Below, piece by piece: positions 11,119 to 21,484 of a DNA stretch of 34,837 nt. The first letter of the stretch is position 1. Every line of letters starts with the position of its first letter. The position numbers and the translations under genes were made by a program. This DNA comes from Coprinopsis marcescibilis (lineage: Eukaryota > Basidiomycota > Agaricomycetes > Agaricales > Psathyrellaceae). Below the pieces are notes generated by a model that made no database searches, had not been told where the DNA came from, and was given only the letters and a program-made list of their open reading frames with translations. Location of the stretch: positions 1 through 34,837 of the forward strand of contig ML210405.1 of NCBI GenBank assembly GCA_004369085.1, given 5' to 3'.

Positions 11119-11402
11119 ACCCCAACTACACCCTGATACCAAGATATCGGTTAGAGCTTAGTGCTCCTCCCAGTCGGGGGACGCCTATTCAATTGTAACT
11201 CGTCCTCGTCCTGTCCTGTAGCACAACTGGGCGTATGAAGATTGGAGTTGGCTCAACAAGCTAGAAAATGGTCTAAGTCTTGTTGTAACATTGCGCTCGA
11301 ACTTCGAAATCATTGCCCGTAACAATTATGGACTCCTTGCTGTAGCAGGGCACTACGTCAGCGTCGAAGCAGGGTCAGTAGCCAGGTCGAGACTCAGCGG
11401 GC

Positions 11403-12009
11403 CTTGTGACCTCTCTTCTCGACTCTGCTTGCAATCATCCTATGTGGCCAATATCGTTCAGTAACTATCTACCTCGTAGATATTAGCTCCCCGATAGAGT
11501 ACATGCCTTGAGTATGCTTGCTAGAACACAATTTTGAGCCACCCCACGACGTGGTCTGATTGACCTGTTGCTGTGGATCTTGCTGTGGATCGTAGACTGT
11601 GCGAGCGCTAATAATCTTCGCTGGATTTTGGCGAGCAATTTGGTTATTATAACCAATCCCATGCTCCTAGGTGCTGTATTCATCCGTAGACATCTCGCTG
11701 CTGTTTGTTTCTGACCTACTTCTGTGGAGTGGACATCTCTTCGCGTTCTGATTATACTGTTTCCAAACAATACCATCATTCGACACCCAACATTTTACCA
11801 GGCAGGCTCCCTCCAATAATTCCACACACATGATAGCTCACATTGTAGCTATGTATAGCTATCATGTACTCTGTTGGAACAAGAACTTTGCATCGTCTCA
11901 ACAATCAGTTGGGGCCAGAGATGGGGTCAAAAAAAGCTCCCCATCTCTGAGAAGTTAAAAAGGAGCATCTCTCTGTCTATTGCAACGTTATTTTTCCATC
12001 CCCATCACA
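11403..12009. other. Upstream region of copy 3, no gene
   Basis: The tandem duplication stops near 11402. Only the last stretch before 12010 (around 11955-12000) weakly resembles the corresponding leader of copies 1 and 2. No coding frame with family features is visible. Confidence 0.5.
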
Positions 12010-12868
12010 ATGATTTGGCGATTCCAACGTGTCGTTCTCTTAGCTCTTTCCACTCTCTATATCACTGCAAGAAGTCAACTTACCGAGCTTGATCTCACTA
12101 CCGCACAGGACACTGACAACGTCCTCACCACAACATCTCATCCTCGTACTCGTACAGCTTCAGGTCGCATTTCTTCTCTTCTTCTCCCTCGTCCTGTACG
12201 TCCTCCTCCTCGTCCTTCACCGGAAAAATCAAGCTCTATCCCCCCCTCCCCCTTTCCAACTCAATTACCAGTCACAGACAGAAGGGACAGGGAGACAGGC
12301 TCCGACGCATCCATCCCCTCAAACGACACCACCTTCACCACACCAGCCCAGCCTTTGTCCTCTCCTGTCCCAGCTGGACCCATTGTAGGGGTCACCATTT
12401 TGGGGATTGTAGCGCTCGCATTCTTGGTCCTGCTCATCCTCTGCTTCACACGCCGCAGGAGGCGTGCCGATGTTGCGCATTTGAAGATACGAGTATGAGC
12501 CCCCATCACGCGGAGCAGGCGAAGACGCAAGACTTTGTCTAGAATTTCCAACATCTCCGAGGTCCAGGACGGGTGGTAAGGGGAACTTGGCAATGGTTGG
12601 GGCTGTTGCGCCGAGGGACACCACAATCCCGCATGGTTTACCGGAAAAGACTGGGAGCGGGCCTATTTCTGGGAGGGACGGCGCGCAGGAGGACAGATTG
12701 GTGGCGGTGGCGTGGAATGGCAGTGGGAATGAAGCGATTCCATCTTGGCCAGAAACGCAAGAGTGGATATACATTTTCCCGCCGGATGCCGCATTACTGA
12801 AAGGCCAACCCTCGAGACCAATATCCTTGTCCATGGAGGACCCTCCGCCGCAGTATAGTAGGTACTAG
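12010..12868 (+). pseudogene. Single-pass membrane protein, copy 3, frameshifted
   Basis: The start (MIWRFQRVVLLALSTLYITA) and layout match copies 1 and 2: signal peptide, Ser/Thr/Pro-rich ectodomain, then a membrane helix (about residues 121-142, GPIVGVTILGIVALAFLVLL) followed by TRRRRR. The frame then stops at 12498 (LKIRV-stop). The rest of the tail continues one base out of frame (RYEYEPPSRGAGED...) to 12868, ending EDPPPQYSRY with PPxY preserved. A one-base indel near 12480-12490 explains this most simply, because the paralogues have no intron. A GT at 12493 with an AG at 12580 could instead splice in phase, at the cost of part of the tail. The region equal to the LPEMQERI helix is degenerate (WPETQEWIYIF). 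A truncated but still membrane-anchored product cannot be excluded. Confidence 0.7.
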
Positions 12869-13203
12869 TAGCCTTTAACTGACATCACGACTTTCACCAT
12901 CATCCAAGCAGACCTGTGATGTCATTTTAATCACAATTAATTCGCCTTCGACATTGCTTCTTTTTTGGTTTCAAGCGTTAAACTTGACTCGATTTCAATT
13001 CCAATTTCCAGAGTATGTGATAAATATCAAACGAGTAGATCTGTAATGTATATGACACTGAAGGCAACCAATACTAAATGAGAAGCAAATAAGACAGAGG
13101 AGAAATGTGGTACTTGTGGACGAGACGAGACCAGACTAGACTAGAGGAAAGCGATACCATAATATAGAGGTCCATAACAAATAAATAGAAGGGGGGGATG
13201 CAT
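12869..13203. other. Intergenic between convergent 3' ends
   Basis: AT-rich spacer between the copy 3 relic (+) and the 186-aa gene (-). It probably contains both 3' ends; no other structure seen. Confidence 0.5.
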
Positions 13204-13764
13204 TCAAGCCTCATCAAGCGAGCTCCAAGCACTCTCCCTATAAAACCTCAACCAATTGAGAACATGCACATTATCCACGCCCGGAGCCGGACTATCAAGC
13301 TCCAAATCAACATCCGCAGGAGGTTCCCCATAGACCTCAATGTGCTGCTGCCATTGTAGCACATCCGTCATGTAATAATCCGGGATAGCCTCCAACGTAT
13401 GCAGCTTATTCAAGATCTCCGCAGCGTCGCTGAAATATTCGGTCGCTTCTCGGCCAAGCTTCAGCTTTTTCAGTTCATCGAGAGTCTGAGCAAGATCCAG
13501 CCGCGGGCGCGTGAAAATCTCAGGGACCATGCAGATTTGAACTCTGCCTCCTGGCTCAACGATACGTATTGGGAGCCTTACGAATGGGGCCACCCCAACG
13601 CGCTCCAATAATGTTGAAATTGTGCTCTGGAGCGCATAGTTATTGTAATAGTGTTTGGACGCGTAGATAGAGTCCCATATTTGTGTCATGGGACAGAGAC
13701 TGGGGTCCTCGGGCTTAAGGGCCTTATGACCACCCACCAGTCGATCTCCGTTTCTCGAACTCAT
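13204..13764 (-). CDS. Hypothetical protein, 186 aa, single exon
   Basis: I do not recognise this protein. ATG at 13764 (MSSRNGDRLVGG) is preferred. The open frame extends further upstream, but that part has no ATG and looks like a pyrimidine- and CA-rich leader, with a TATA-like element about 140 nt upstream. The protein is soluble, with no signal or membrane segment. It is mildly acidic, with aromatic-rich patches (YASKHYYNNYALQ, NWLRFYRESAW near the C-terminus) and a likely helical middle (LDELKKLKLGREATEYF). Nothing suggests catalytic residues. It lies alone between the copy 3 relic and a long empty stretch. The codon pattern and lack of stops over 186 codons support a real gene, probably lineage-specific. 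Confidence 0.7.
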   Translation of the reverse strand: MSSRNGDRLVGGHKALKPEDPSLCPMTQIWDSIYASKHYYNNYALQSTISTLLERVGVAPFVRLPIRIVEPGGRVQICMVPEIFTRPRLDLAQTLDELKKLKLGREATEYFSDAAEILNKLHTLEAIPDYYMTDVLQWQQHIEVYGEPPADVDLELDSPAPGVDNVHVLNWLRFYRESAWSSLDEA

Positions 13765-13901
13765 CGTTGGCACTGTCACTGTTGGTGTGTCGGGTAATAG
13801 AGTGTTGCTGGTGTCGAAGCTGATTAGGCTGCTCTGCTGAAGACGGATGATGTGGATGAGCTCCCGGTATGGGAATGATAAAGACACTCAACACAGACCG
13901 C

Positions 13902-13908
13902 TTATATA
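13902..13908 (-). promoter_or_regulatory. TATA-like element of the 186-aa gene
   Basis: TATATAA on the minus strand lies about 140 nt upstream of the ATG at 13764, a plausible distance for a fungal TATA box with a roughly 100-nt leader. Confidence 0.45.
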
Positions 13909-14429
13909 CCTCTCAGTTCGTCGGTAGTCACAGCGTACGTGCCTCAAACCTGAGCCACTCCGCCGATTCAAGAATAAGGAATCAGGCGAGAAATAAGATT
14001 CAACAGCAGCGGGAACGGCGCATGCGTACATTGCTTAGTGACGGCGGGTGCCAGTCAGACAAGCCGAGCGAGTGGCACAGTGTGACAATTGATACTCTAG
14101 TGGACGCGAACTGTCCAGATCGAGCCGAGCTTGGACCTTCAAGGACTCCAATCACAAAGAGCGCATCGAGTAGGCTCGTTTTTGACCTTGGCTAGCCAGA
14201 GCGCCAAGCGCTTAACCGTTACAGGTGTGTTGCAAACAACAATACTGTCTCCAACTCGCTGCCACTGTACATGCGCGCGGCGCGCCTAAACAGCGCCGCT
14301 TGGCCCAAATCCCCACTATCTAGTACTTAACCTTGGTTACAGTCAGCCCAAGCCCACCATTGGGGTAAAACCAAGTTTCTACCGCTCTCATTGGACTTTC
14401 TCCCCACGATGGGACCTCGTGAAAAAAGA
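13909..14429. other. Intergenic, no gene
   Basis: No supported gene. A GC-rich spot with GCGCGCGGCGCGCC (about 14273-14286) stands out from the neighbourhood but has no visible function. Confidence 0.45.
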
Positions 14430-14610
14430 ACCCCGCCACCACATCACAACTCCTTCTCTCCCTGCTTCTTAGCCTTCTCCATCTGGTTCTCCCCGAGACC
14501 CGGGCCTTCTTCAGTATTACTTGCGTGGATTCCTCCAGCCACGCATAATTCCCACCTCGCCACGAACCTGTCCCTCCTTGTAAACCGGGGGAACCCATGC
14601 GCGGATACAC
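14430..14610 (+). repeat. Relic of the duplicated leader found at 7.7 and 9.4 kb
   Basis: This stretch (CATCTGGTTCTCCCCGAGA at 14479, then GGCCTTCTTCAGTA, CAGCCACGCA and CTTGTAAACCGGGGGAAC) is clearly homologous to about 7680-7890 of unit 1, in the same order. No copy of the membrane-protein gene follows it. It looks like a fragment left by an older duplication or by partial deletion of another unit. Confidence 0.75.
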
Positions 14611-16010
14611 ACAAACATTCAAGCTCCTTCCCCATATCCCACCCTTAAACCCACCACCAACTCTAACTCTATCCCAACTCCCGATCCCACATCTCATTCA
14701 TTCTCTAAATACAATTCAATACACTCAATTGATCTTGACATCTCTACATGAAGCATAAAGGCGCCTATGACGTCCAATCATCACCGAGCGTTTAAAAGCG
14801 ATCATAGCACGCAAGGCTAGCACACGCATTGTACACGTACATACCGGGGATACGCATCACAAGACCTAACGCAACTGTTCGATAATACCACGGAAATCGG
14901 TACATATATCCAATCAATTTAAATAGATTAGCCCACACGCAATATGCTCATGATCACCTGAGCCCACACATATACTACAAAGATACCTCGATGCGGAAGA
15001 TTCCGTGTGTACATATTACTGAATCCTGATAGCTCCTCTCGATCCGACATTCTTGCTTAAAGTAAGCCAGCCGCCGTATCTTGTCACTATTCCATCCCAC
15101 TATCGGTAAATACTAGCTAGTGGGGAGAACGCTAGGCAGAAAGAGGCATATTAGCGTCGGTTGAACCGGTACCCGATTCGTAATTCAATGTTACATGTAT
15201 CGCTAATCTAAGCATTGGAAGGTCTTCGAACAGCTCTTCCTATGGGGAAAGTTATTCCGAACATCCGATTCGGCTGTATCCACTGAGTACCTTCGTTGGG
15301 GTGCATTCATAGCCCACATCGCAAGTCAGCGCTCGGATAATTATATCGGACTCGATAGCATACCTCCAAGCCGTACACTTTCTTAACAAAAGCACGTTTC
15401 ACCCATTCATTCGGACAGAACAAGGTACTTCCACAGAACATGGGCCTCATCTCGAGAAAAGCTCGGGCTGATACGAAAAGACGTTTAACATTCATGAGCA
15501 ACATTATTTCATGCGAACATCATACCAAAACAATACACCTCCCTTACACCAGTACACCATCCACGCGAGCACGGTGCCAGCTTTATACTCAGAATAGCAG
15601 ACACCTCTACACACTTCCATATGAGTGGAAAACAACCCCGCGGGCATCATCACAGTCCTCATTCCTTCCTTCTTCCTTCTTCTTTCGCTTCCTTTCCTTC
15701 GGTAGATTATACTCCTGCAAATATTCATTTTTCTACCAACATCAACAAGGAGCCATATGCTCCACCACACGAGATCAGCACCCATCACAGTTCACGCTTT
15801 AACCTGTCTATATCTAGACGTGAACTCACCATTCAGCCAATAGAATGACAGTACCCTGCATGATCCAATGGCATTTCGTCCCCTCAATAATCAACACCCA
15901 TAAACAAATTCATATTCTTACTTCCGAATTCGAAGTGTCGCAGAGTTCCGTGTGGAAAAACAGGACATCCGGCAGACCCTGTCTGGCTACATGCATACGT
16001 TAAATCTACC
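14611..16010. other. Intergenic, no gene
   Basis: No frame shows family features. A strong pyrimidine tract (about 15655-15705, TTCC and TTCTT words) lies some 480 nt upstream of the transporter start. I see no RNA gene or mobile element. Confidence 0.5.
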
Positions 16011-16014
16011 TAAG

Positions 16015-16025
16015 CATATATATAA
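16015..16025 (+). promoter_or_regulatory. TATA box of the MFS transporter gene
   Basis: CATATATATAAAG around 16014-16026 is a near-ideal TATA element about 155 nt upstream of the ATG at 16181 and the only strong one in this intergenic region. Confidence 0.6.
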
Positions 16026-16180
16026 AGCACTCAAAACGGAAGCCCTTCCCAGTTTCTTTCGAACCCGCTAGGCCCCCTGTACATGATCCCTCTTCATTAC
16101 TAGCGGCCTACATTACCTTCCCAGCGCTTTACGCTACTCAGCCCAGCCGCCGCATTACCAGTGACCTAGAGGTTGCCATC

Positions 16181-18865
16181 ATGCCTGCAGAGAAAGACAG
16201 CAACACCACTCATACCACAGGCTCAGGCGACGTCGAAAAAATATCCGACACAGCCGACTCCGTCAAGCATGTGCAGACACAAACCCAAGTCGAAGTGTAC
16301 CACATCGACAAAGAAGCAGAAAAACGCCTGCTGCGCAAGTTGGACTGGGTCTTGATGCCCATGTTCACTGCCATATGTAAGCCTCGCCCTTCCCTCCTTA
16401 TTATCCTCCATGGCATCTTATGCGTTTGAACTAATTCAACCCTAGTCTGTTGCAACTTCATCGACAGAACATCGATAGGTGGGTGCTACGGCGTCTATAT
16501 TATCTTTCTGCATGTCCAGCGCGTCTGATCCGAACGTCACCAGGGAACGCCAAGGTAGCAGGCCTCGAGAAGGATTTGGGTATGAAGGGCTTCAACCTCA
16601 ACGTTGCTCTCACAATCTTCTACATTTTCGTACGCCTTTCACAACCTGGCATGATGTCAAGGCTGACAAGCTTCCTCTGCCCACAGTATAATATCTCTGA
16701 CATCCCCTCCAACCTCCTCCTCAAGCATTTCGGAAGCAAATGGCTCGCGTTCCTCGTCACAGGATTTGGAGTCGTCACCATGTTCTCCAGTCTGATGACA
16801 AACTACGCGGGACTAATCGCAAGTCGTGTCTTTCTCGGTCTAACCGAAGGTGGAACTCTCGTACGTCTCATCCGAGTCTCTCGTTTCCTTTGTCCACCTA
16901 CACAGACCTTCGCCACTTCGTCACCTCTTTGCTTACTACTATGCAAGCGCGTGATAAGATGCTAACGGAGTATCTGTTCAGTCGGCTCTGGTATACATCC
17001 TCGCCCGGGTAAGTTCAAATCACCTCTTCTTCTCTTCTACGTCCCTACACCACCAGCTCCATCCCATCCCAACCTAGCGCAGTCTATCCATTTGCATCCC
17101 GTACTCCACATCTATCTTCCCATCTCATCACAGACACACTTCTCCCACGTCCCACTTCCTCATGGTCAGACCAAATTGGATGTTCTGGACCAAACCCATT
17201 CTAAAAATAACGCCACAATCTCTTAACTTATCCACGGACCACAACCCATACTACGCGATGTTTCCCTAAACTCGGATAATTGCCAAACACGGGATTATTA
17301 ACGATTTTTGCAGTACTACAGAAGGCACGAACTCGTACTTCGCGTCGGAATATTCTTCGGAATCGCGCCGAGCATCGCAGGTGCATGTAAGTTTACCCCT
17401 TCCCTCATATTTCATCTACCGAAACGCTCGTCTGACCGATGTGGTACTTGCTTCTTCGAAGTTGGCGGGCTCCTCGCGTCAGGTCTACTGCGCATCAACG
17501 ACATTGGTATAGTTACGTCATGGCGCAAGGTACACTCTATTCATCCTCCACACGCAAGCTGTAACACTAAACGAACCTCACAATATAGATCTTCTTGATA
17601 GAAGGCCTCGTGACTACCGTCTTCGGCATCGTACTCTTTTTCATCGTTCCCGAAGATCCACGAACGACCAAGCTTCTTAACGAGGAAGAGCGTAAGCTGG
17701 CCATTGCCCGGCTCGATGCCGATGCGGTAGTGAAGACCCAGGGCCGCAAGGAGAAGACTTCATGGAAGCTCGTCGGGAGGAGCTTCAATTTCTTGGTAAG
17801 CTATCAATCGAGAGCCAGCGTCGGACAATTTTTAACTTGGAACCAAACATGAACGTAGACTGTAGCCCTTACCTTGTGCTTTACCCTGCTAAATATGTCC
17901 TTCCAAGGGTTGAGTCTCTTCCTTCCCCCTGTCATCAACACGCGTACGTGAGCTTCTTTTCCAGCACCCAATACAGGACATATACTAACAATGTTGGATG
18001 CACGTCCTCTTTAAATACCAGTCGGAAACTATAGTGCGTGCATAATACTTGGCTGATCGGCCTTACACTAACAAAAAATACCAGGTGTGATCGAAGTTCA
18101 ACTACGCACCGTCCCACCATATCTTGCAAGCGCCGTTTGGGTCGTCCTGAATGCCTATATTAGCCAAAGGATGCGCAAACGCTTCCTCCCTCTTCTCTAC
18201 AACATGATTCTCGTCGTCGTGGGATATTCAATCACTGTTTCAACACGAAACTCCTCAGCTAGGTACTATCAATCAGTTCTTGGTTTCTTGTTCTCCAAAA
18301 AGACTCAAATGACACTTGCTCGTTCAGATACGCAGCTTGCTTCCTCATCCTGATGGGAGCGTCAGTCGGAGGGCCAATGGTAAGATCGTCGGACTCTATT
18401 GGGATGACCCAGCTATACTCACTGCCCACGACAGATTCTAATCTGGGGTACCGACAATGCCGCCCCAGACACAATGCGTGCAGTCGTCACAGCAGTCATT
18501 CCCGGAATCGGCGCATTTGGAGCAATCCTCGGGTAAGTCGAGTCCTCCCATTTCAGCTTCCACAACTTCCCCGTCCAAGTCCACCACGCACTTGTCGCTA
18601 ACCCATCACGTTATCATTCCTCTTCTTCTTCAACAGCGTATGGACCTACCTCTCTGTCGACGCTCCAGACTACCGCAAAGGAAACTTCGCTAATCTGGCA
18701 AGCGCATCGACCATCTTTATCCTCGTGGTTATAATCACGCTCTACATCCGGTGGGAAAACAAGAAGAGAGATCGAGGGGACAGGGATCATCGTGTGATTG
18801 GAAAATCGGCGGAGGAGCTCGAGCAGTTGGGTTATCTTCACCCGGAGTTTAGATATCAGATATAA
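16181..18865 (+). CDS. MFS transporter, allantoate/anion permease (Dal5-like) type, 14 exons
   Basis: Major facilitator of the fungal anion:cation symporter group (Dal5, Tna1, vitamin H permease relatives), which import organic anions across the plasma membrane; the substrate cannot be read from sequence. Exons: 16181-16376, 16446-16478, 16544-16629, 16687-16860, 16982-17008, 17314-17386, 17462-17529, 17589-17795, 17859-17943, 18022-18033, 18085-18262, 18328-18379, 18435-18532, 18637-18865. They total 1,518 nt (505 aa), normal for the family, and every junction keeps phase. Family marks: NFIDRTSIGNAKVAGLE (residues 69-85), DIPSNLLLKHFGSKW, ASRVFLGLTEGG, YYRRHEL, GGLLASGL, the IEGLVTT helix, a long central cytoplasmic loop (VPEDPRTTKLLNEEER), QLRTVPPYL, IWGTDNAAPDTMRA, and a short hydrophilic C-terminus (LHPEFRYQI). 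Exon 10 is only 12 nt. All expected parts are present, so it looks intact. Confidence 0.9.
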
Positions 18866-19403
18866 GTTGACTCGCAAATGCACAAGCCTGGTTCAAATAA
18901 TTGATTGGTGAATATATAGGTATGATAGCGCTAGAGTTTAGAGAACGTTGGATGTCTTGCCACAATGATAAAATGTGTTCGGTCAGTCGCACGTTAGGCG
19001 CCCGCCGTGATGCGTCTGACGAAATAAGACCTGGATACCATACGACTCGCATGTATCGTATTACACAGCTTGAGCGAATTTTACCCTTTCTAACTCAAAA
19101 CACCTTGTAATTTAGTACAACCACAATCAATTACTAGTAGCAGCGAGGGAACTTCTCAGCGGATAATCTCGTAAAATGCTTCAGCTTTTACTAGATCGAC
19201 AGTACCCGTCTGCAAAGCAGAGGAGCGTACATACAAAACTACGAGAAGAGACAGTGGTCAGTTCTTTCAGAAACTTGCACGCATCGGGTGTTGCCATGAT
19301 TCATGCTATTATATTCCCTGGACAGGGGAAGACGGGCACACATAGCAATGTGATAATTAGATAGGTAAGGGAGGTGATGCAAAATGCAGATGTAGATGTG
19401 CCA
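18866..19403. other. Intergenic between convergent 3' ends
   Basis: Spacer between the MFS gene (+) and the first tandem membrane gene (-). The short frames lack any motif. Confidence 0.5.
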
Positions 19404-21046
19404 TTAGGCATGCCTCTGCAACAACGGCGTCTGAAACCCATCGTTATCGAAATTGCTGAACACACCCACCCAAGATGGGGGTCTAGGCTCCTCCGTCTCG
19501 CCTGGAATCAACCTCCTTGGCTCAGGTACGACGGTTACAGTAGAGTACAGCGACTCTGGTGACCTCGGTGACGGTGGCTGGACGGTCAGTCCAACCGACC
19601 CAGCCGTAGCGGTACTACCAACAGCCACTGATGGAGTCAGGTTGGTAGTATCAACTGACAGCTTCATTGCATGTGGTCTTTGGGGTGCCCTTGGTGGTCG
19701 CGGAGGCGGAGGGGGCGACATAGAGCGTTCTGGTACCTGGCTGGCGAGTTGAGAACTCCCAAATGCAACGGATGTCGCTGCTGTCCCCACTGCTAGTGCG
19801 TTATTGGAATGGGGCGAATCGCTGACTGCCAATCGTTGGTATTTTATGGTTGACGACAAGGATGCTGCCGCTGACTGTCCTTCGTGAGAGTGTCCACTGT
19901 AGTTGGGATCGTCGAAATACTTCTCCTGTTCATGATGGTCGAAGCCGATACCTCGAGGTCTTATTCTGCGATGACGACGGAGGAAGAAGAAGATTAGGCC
20001 AGCCAGAAAGGCTAGGAGCACGAAGCCTGATTGCCAGTGTAAGCATTTGCACCATAAATGAATGGGGAGCTGGAAGTCAGGACACACCTCCGATTACAGC
20101 TCCAGCAATAATGGGGGCAGACAGTGGAATTCCTCTACCGGCAGAATTTGTGCCCGAATTGCCATTGTTAACGTGTTCTTCAGGTACTGTTGTTGTTACG
20201 ACCACCCCTGGTTGAAGAACCGATGTCACTTGCGTTAATGTCGAATGTATGCTTCCACCGGGTTCTGTAACTCTATGCGAAGACAATCAGGACGACAATC
20301 ATAGGTTGAGGAAGGGAGGAGAAAGGCCCTCACATCGTCGGCGCAAGCATGACGGTTGTCAAAGGGGTGTTTAATGTCGAGGTTATAATCAAGAGCCGCG
20401 TAGGCGAAGAGAGGTGGTGGGGGTTGTGCCAGTGGCTAAAGACGATCGGGACGTGATGCTGTGTAGATGTACCTGTGAGTGAGATATTGAGTATCTTGAG
20501 CTGGCGACAACGCGTTCAACGAGAGCATGTTTTACCTTCGGGGCCATTAGCAGGAATATTGCTTCGTTCTGGGTCTGCTCCAGGGGTTGAATGTCGCGTA
20601 GGCCCCGGATTGTTCGTTACAGTTGTTGGCGGACGCGAAGGATTAGGACTGGGATTTCCTGCAGTTGTCGAGGGACGTGAAGGACCAGGATTAGGATTTC
20701 CTTCCGGATTCCCAGTAGGTCCAGGATTAGGGTTCCCCTGTCCGCTTGAAGATCGCGAGGGTCCTGGATTTTGGGGGCCTGGATCACTTAAACTGGGGGC
20801 AGGAGTGGTGATAGGGTTGCCTATCGAGGAAGATGGCGAAGGAGTGGGCGTGTTAGACTCTGATTCTCGTTGACTGCTCAAGGAGCTCGACGGACCGGGA
20901 TTGTTGGAGTTCCCTACAGTTTGACTAGGCGCAGGTTCGCCAATCCCTTCAGTCGACGAGTTATTTTCTGGTTTAGTGTCGTCTTCGGTCACAGAAGGAG
21001 CAAGTGATATGGAAGGACCCTCGCCCGTTGGGATTGGCGTCGCCAT
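19404..21046 (-). CDS. Single-pass membrane protein, tandem family member A (485 aa)
   Basis: Exons on the minus strand: 21046-20536, 20472-20334, 20272-20088, 20026-19404; total 1,458 nt, all phases consistent. The N-terminal part is low-complexity Pro/Ser/Asn/Gly with repeated NPGP-type words (SNIPANGPEG at the end of exon 1). Exon 2 ends in APTM/I. Exon 3 encodes a juxtamembrane domain (VTEPGGSIHSTLTQVTSVLQPG, then a VVVTTTVPEE strand) that starts the helix. The membrane segment (about 270-293, IIAGAVIGG/FVLLAFLAGLIFFFL) is split by intron 3 and followed by RRHRR. The cytoplasmic tail has a FDDPNYSGHS region, a Pro-rich block, and ends RPPSW...TPLLQRHA. No signal peptide is visible at this start (MATPIPTGEG); either the helix acts as the signal anchor or an upstream exon is missed. 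It is paralogous to the gene at 21485. Function unknown. Confidence 0.82.
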
Positions 21047-21484
21047 GGATAGATGTTAGGGTAAAAGAGGAGACAGCAACGTGAGCGCTCTCCTTGAACA
21101 GACCGCCAACAAGCCAAGGGTCTGCGTAATGCCGCATTTTCGACTGCGCCGTAAATTTGTGTCGTATGTCGTCAAGAGCAAACCGTGTGTTGAGATGTGG
21201 CGATGCACACGGCGCGATCGGTGATCAGCACGAGGCGCGCCCATACCCGAAAACACCGCCCGTGGGTTAGGTCTGGCTCGCTCTGCTAAGGCTCAACAAC
21301 TTGCGAATCCGGAGTCTACAGAAAATGAAAGAGATGGGTCTAATCTTAACCAAGATAAGTCACCTTGAAACAATGAAAGGTACATATGTTACAGCGTACG
21401 ATAAGTAATAGTCCAAACGAAATCCATAGATACAACTTCATCTGTACAAAAGTCCAGAAATGTCTACCCAACATCCTTAAAAAA
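21047..21484. other. Spacer between tandem paralogues A and B
   Basis: It holds the 5' flank of member A and the 3' flank of member B. A minus-strand frame (21256-21056) with a hydrophobic end (LGLLAVCSRRALTLLSPLLP) is closed by a stop 10 nt before the ATG of A. It is in the same frame as A and might reflect a missed signal-peptide exon. Confidence 0.4.

Larger units (their letters stand above)
7606..11402 (+). repeat. ~2-kb tandem segmental duplication, each unit with one membrane-protein gene
   Basis: Unit 1 runs about 7606-9310 and unit 2 about 9341-11402, in the same orientation and only about 30 nt apart. Homology covers the upstream leader (AGTCCATAGCGCTCACCAA at 7628 and 9371), a region ending in CCCTCGCATCTCTGCAAT just before each start codon, the coding sequence, and about 280 nt downstream (TTAGTGCTCCTCCCAGTCGG at 9068 and 11158). 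Many indels show that the copies have diverged, mainly in the leader and in the extracellular part of the gene. Confidence 0.88.
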
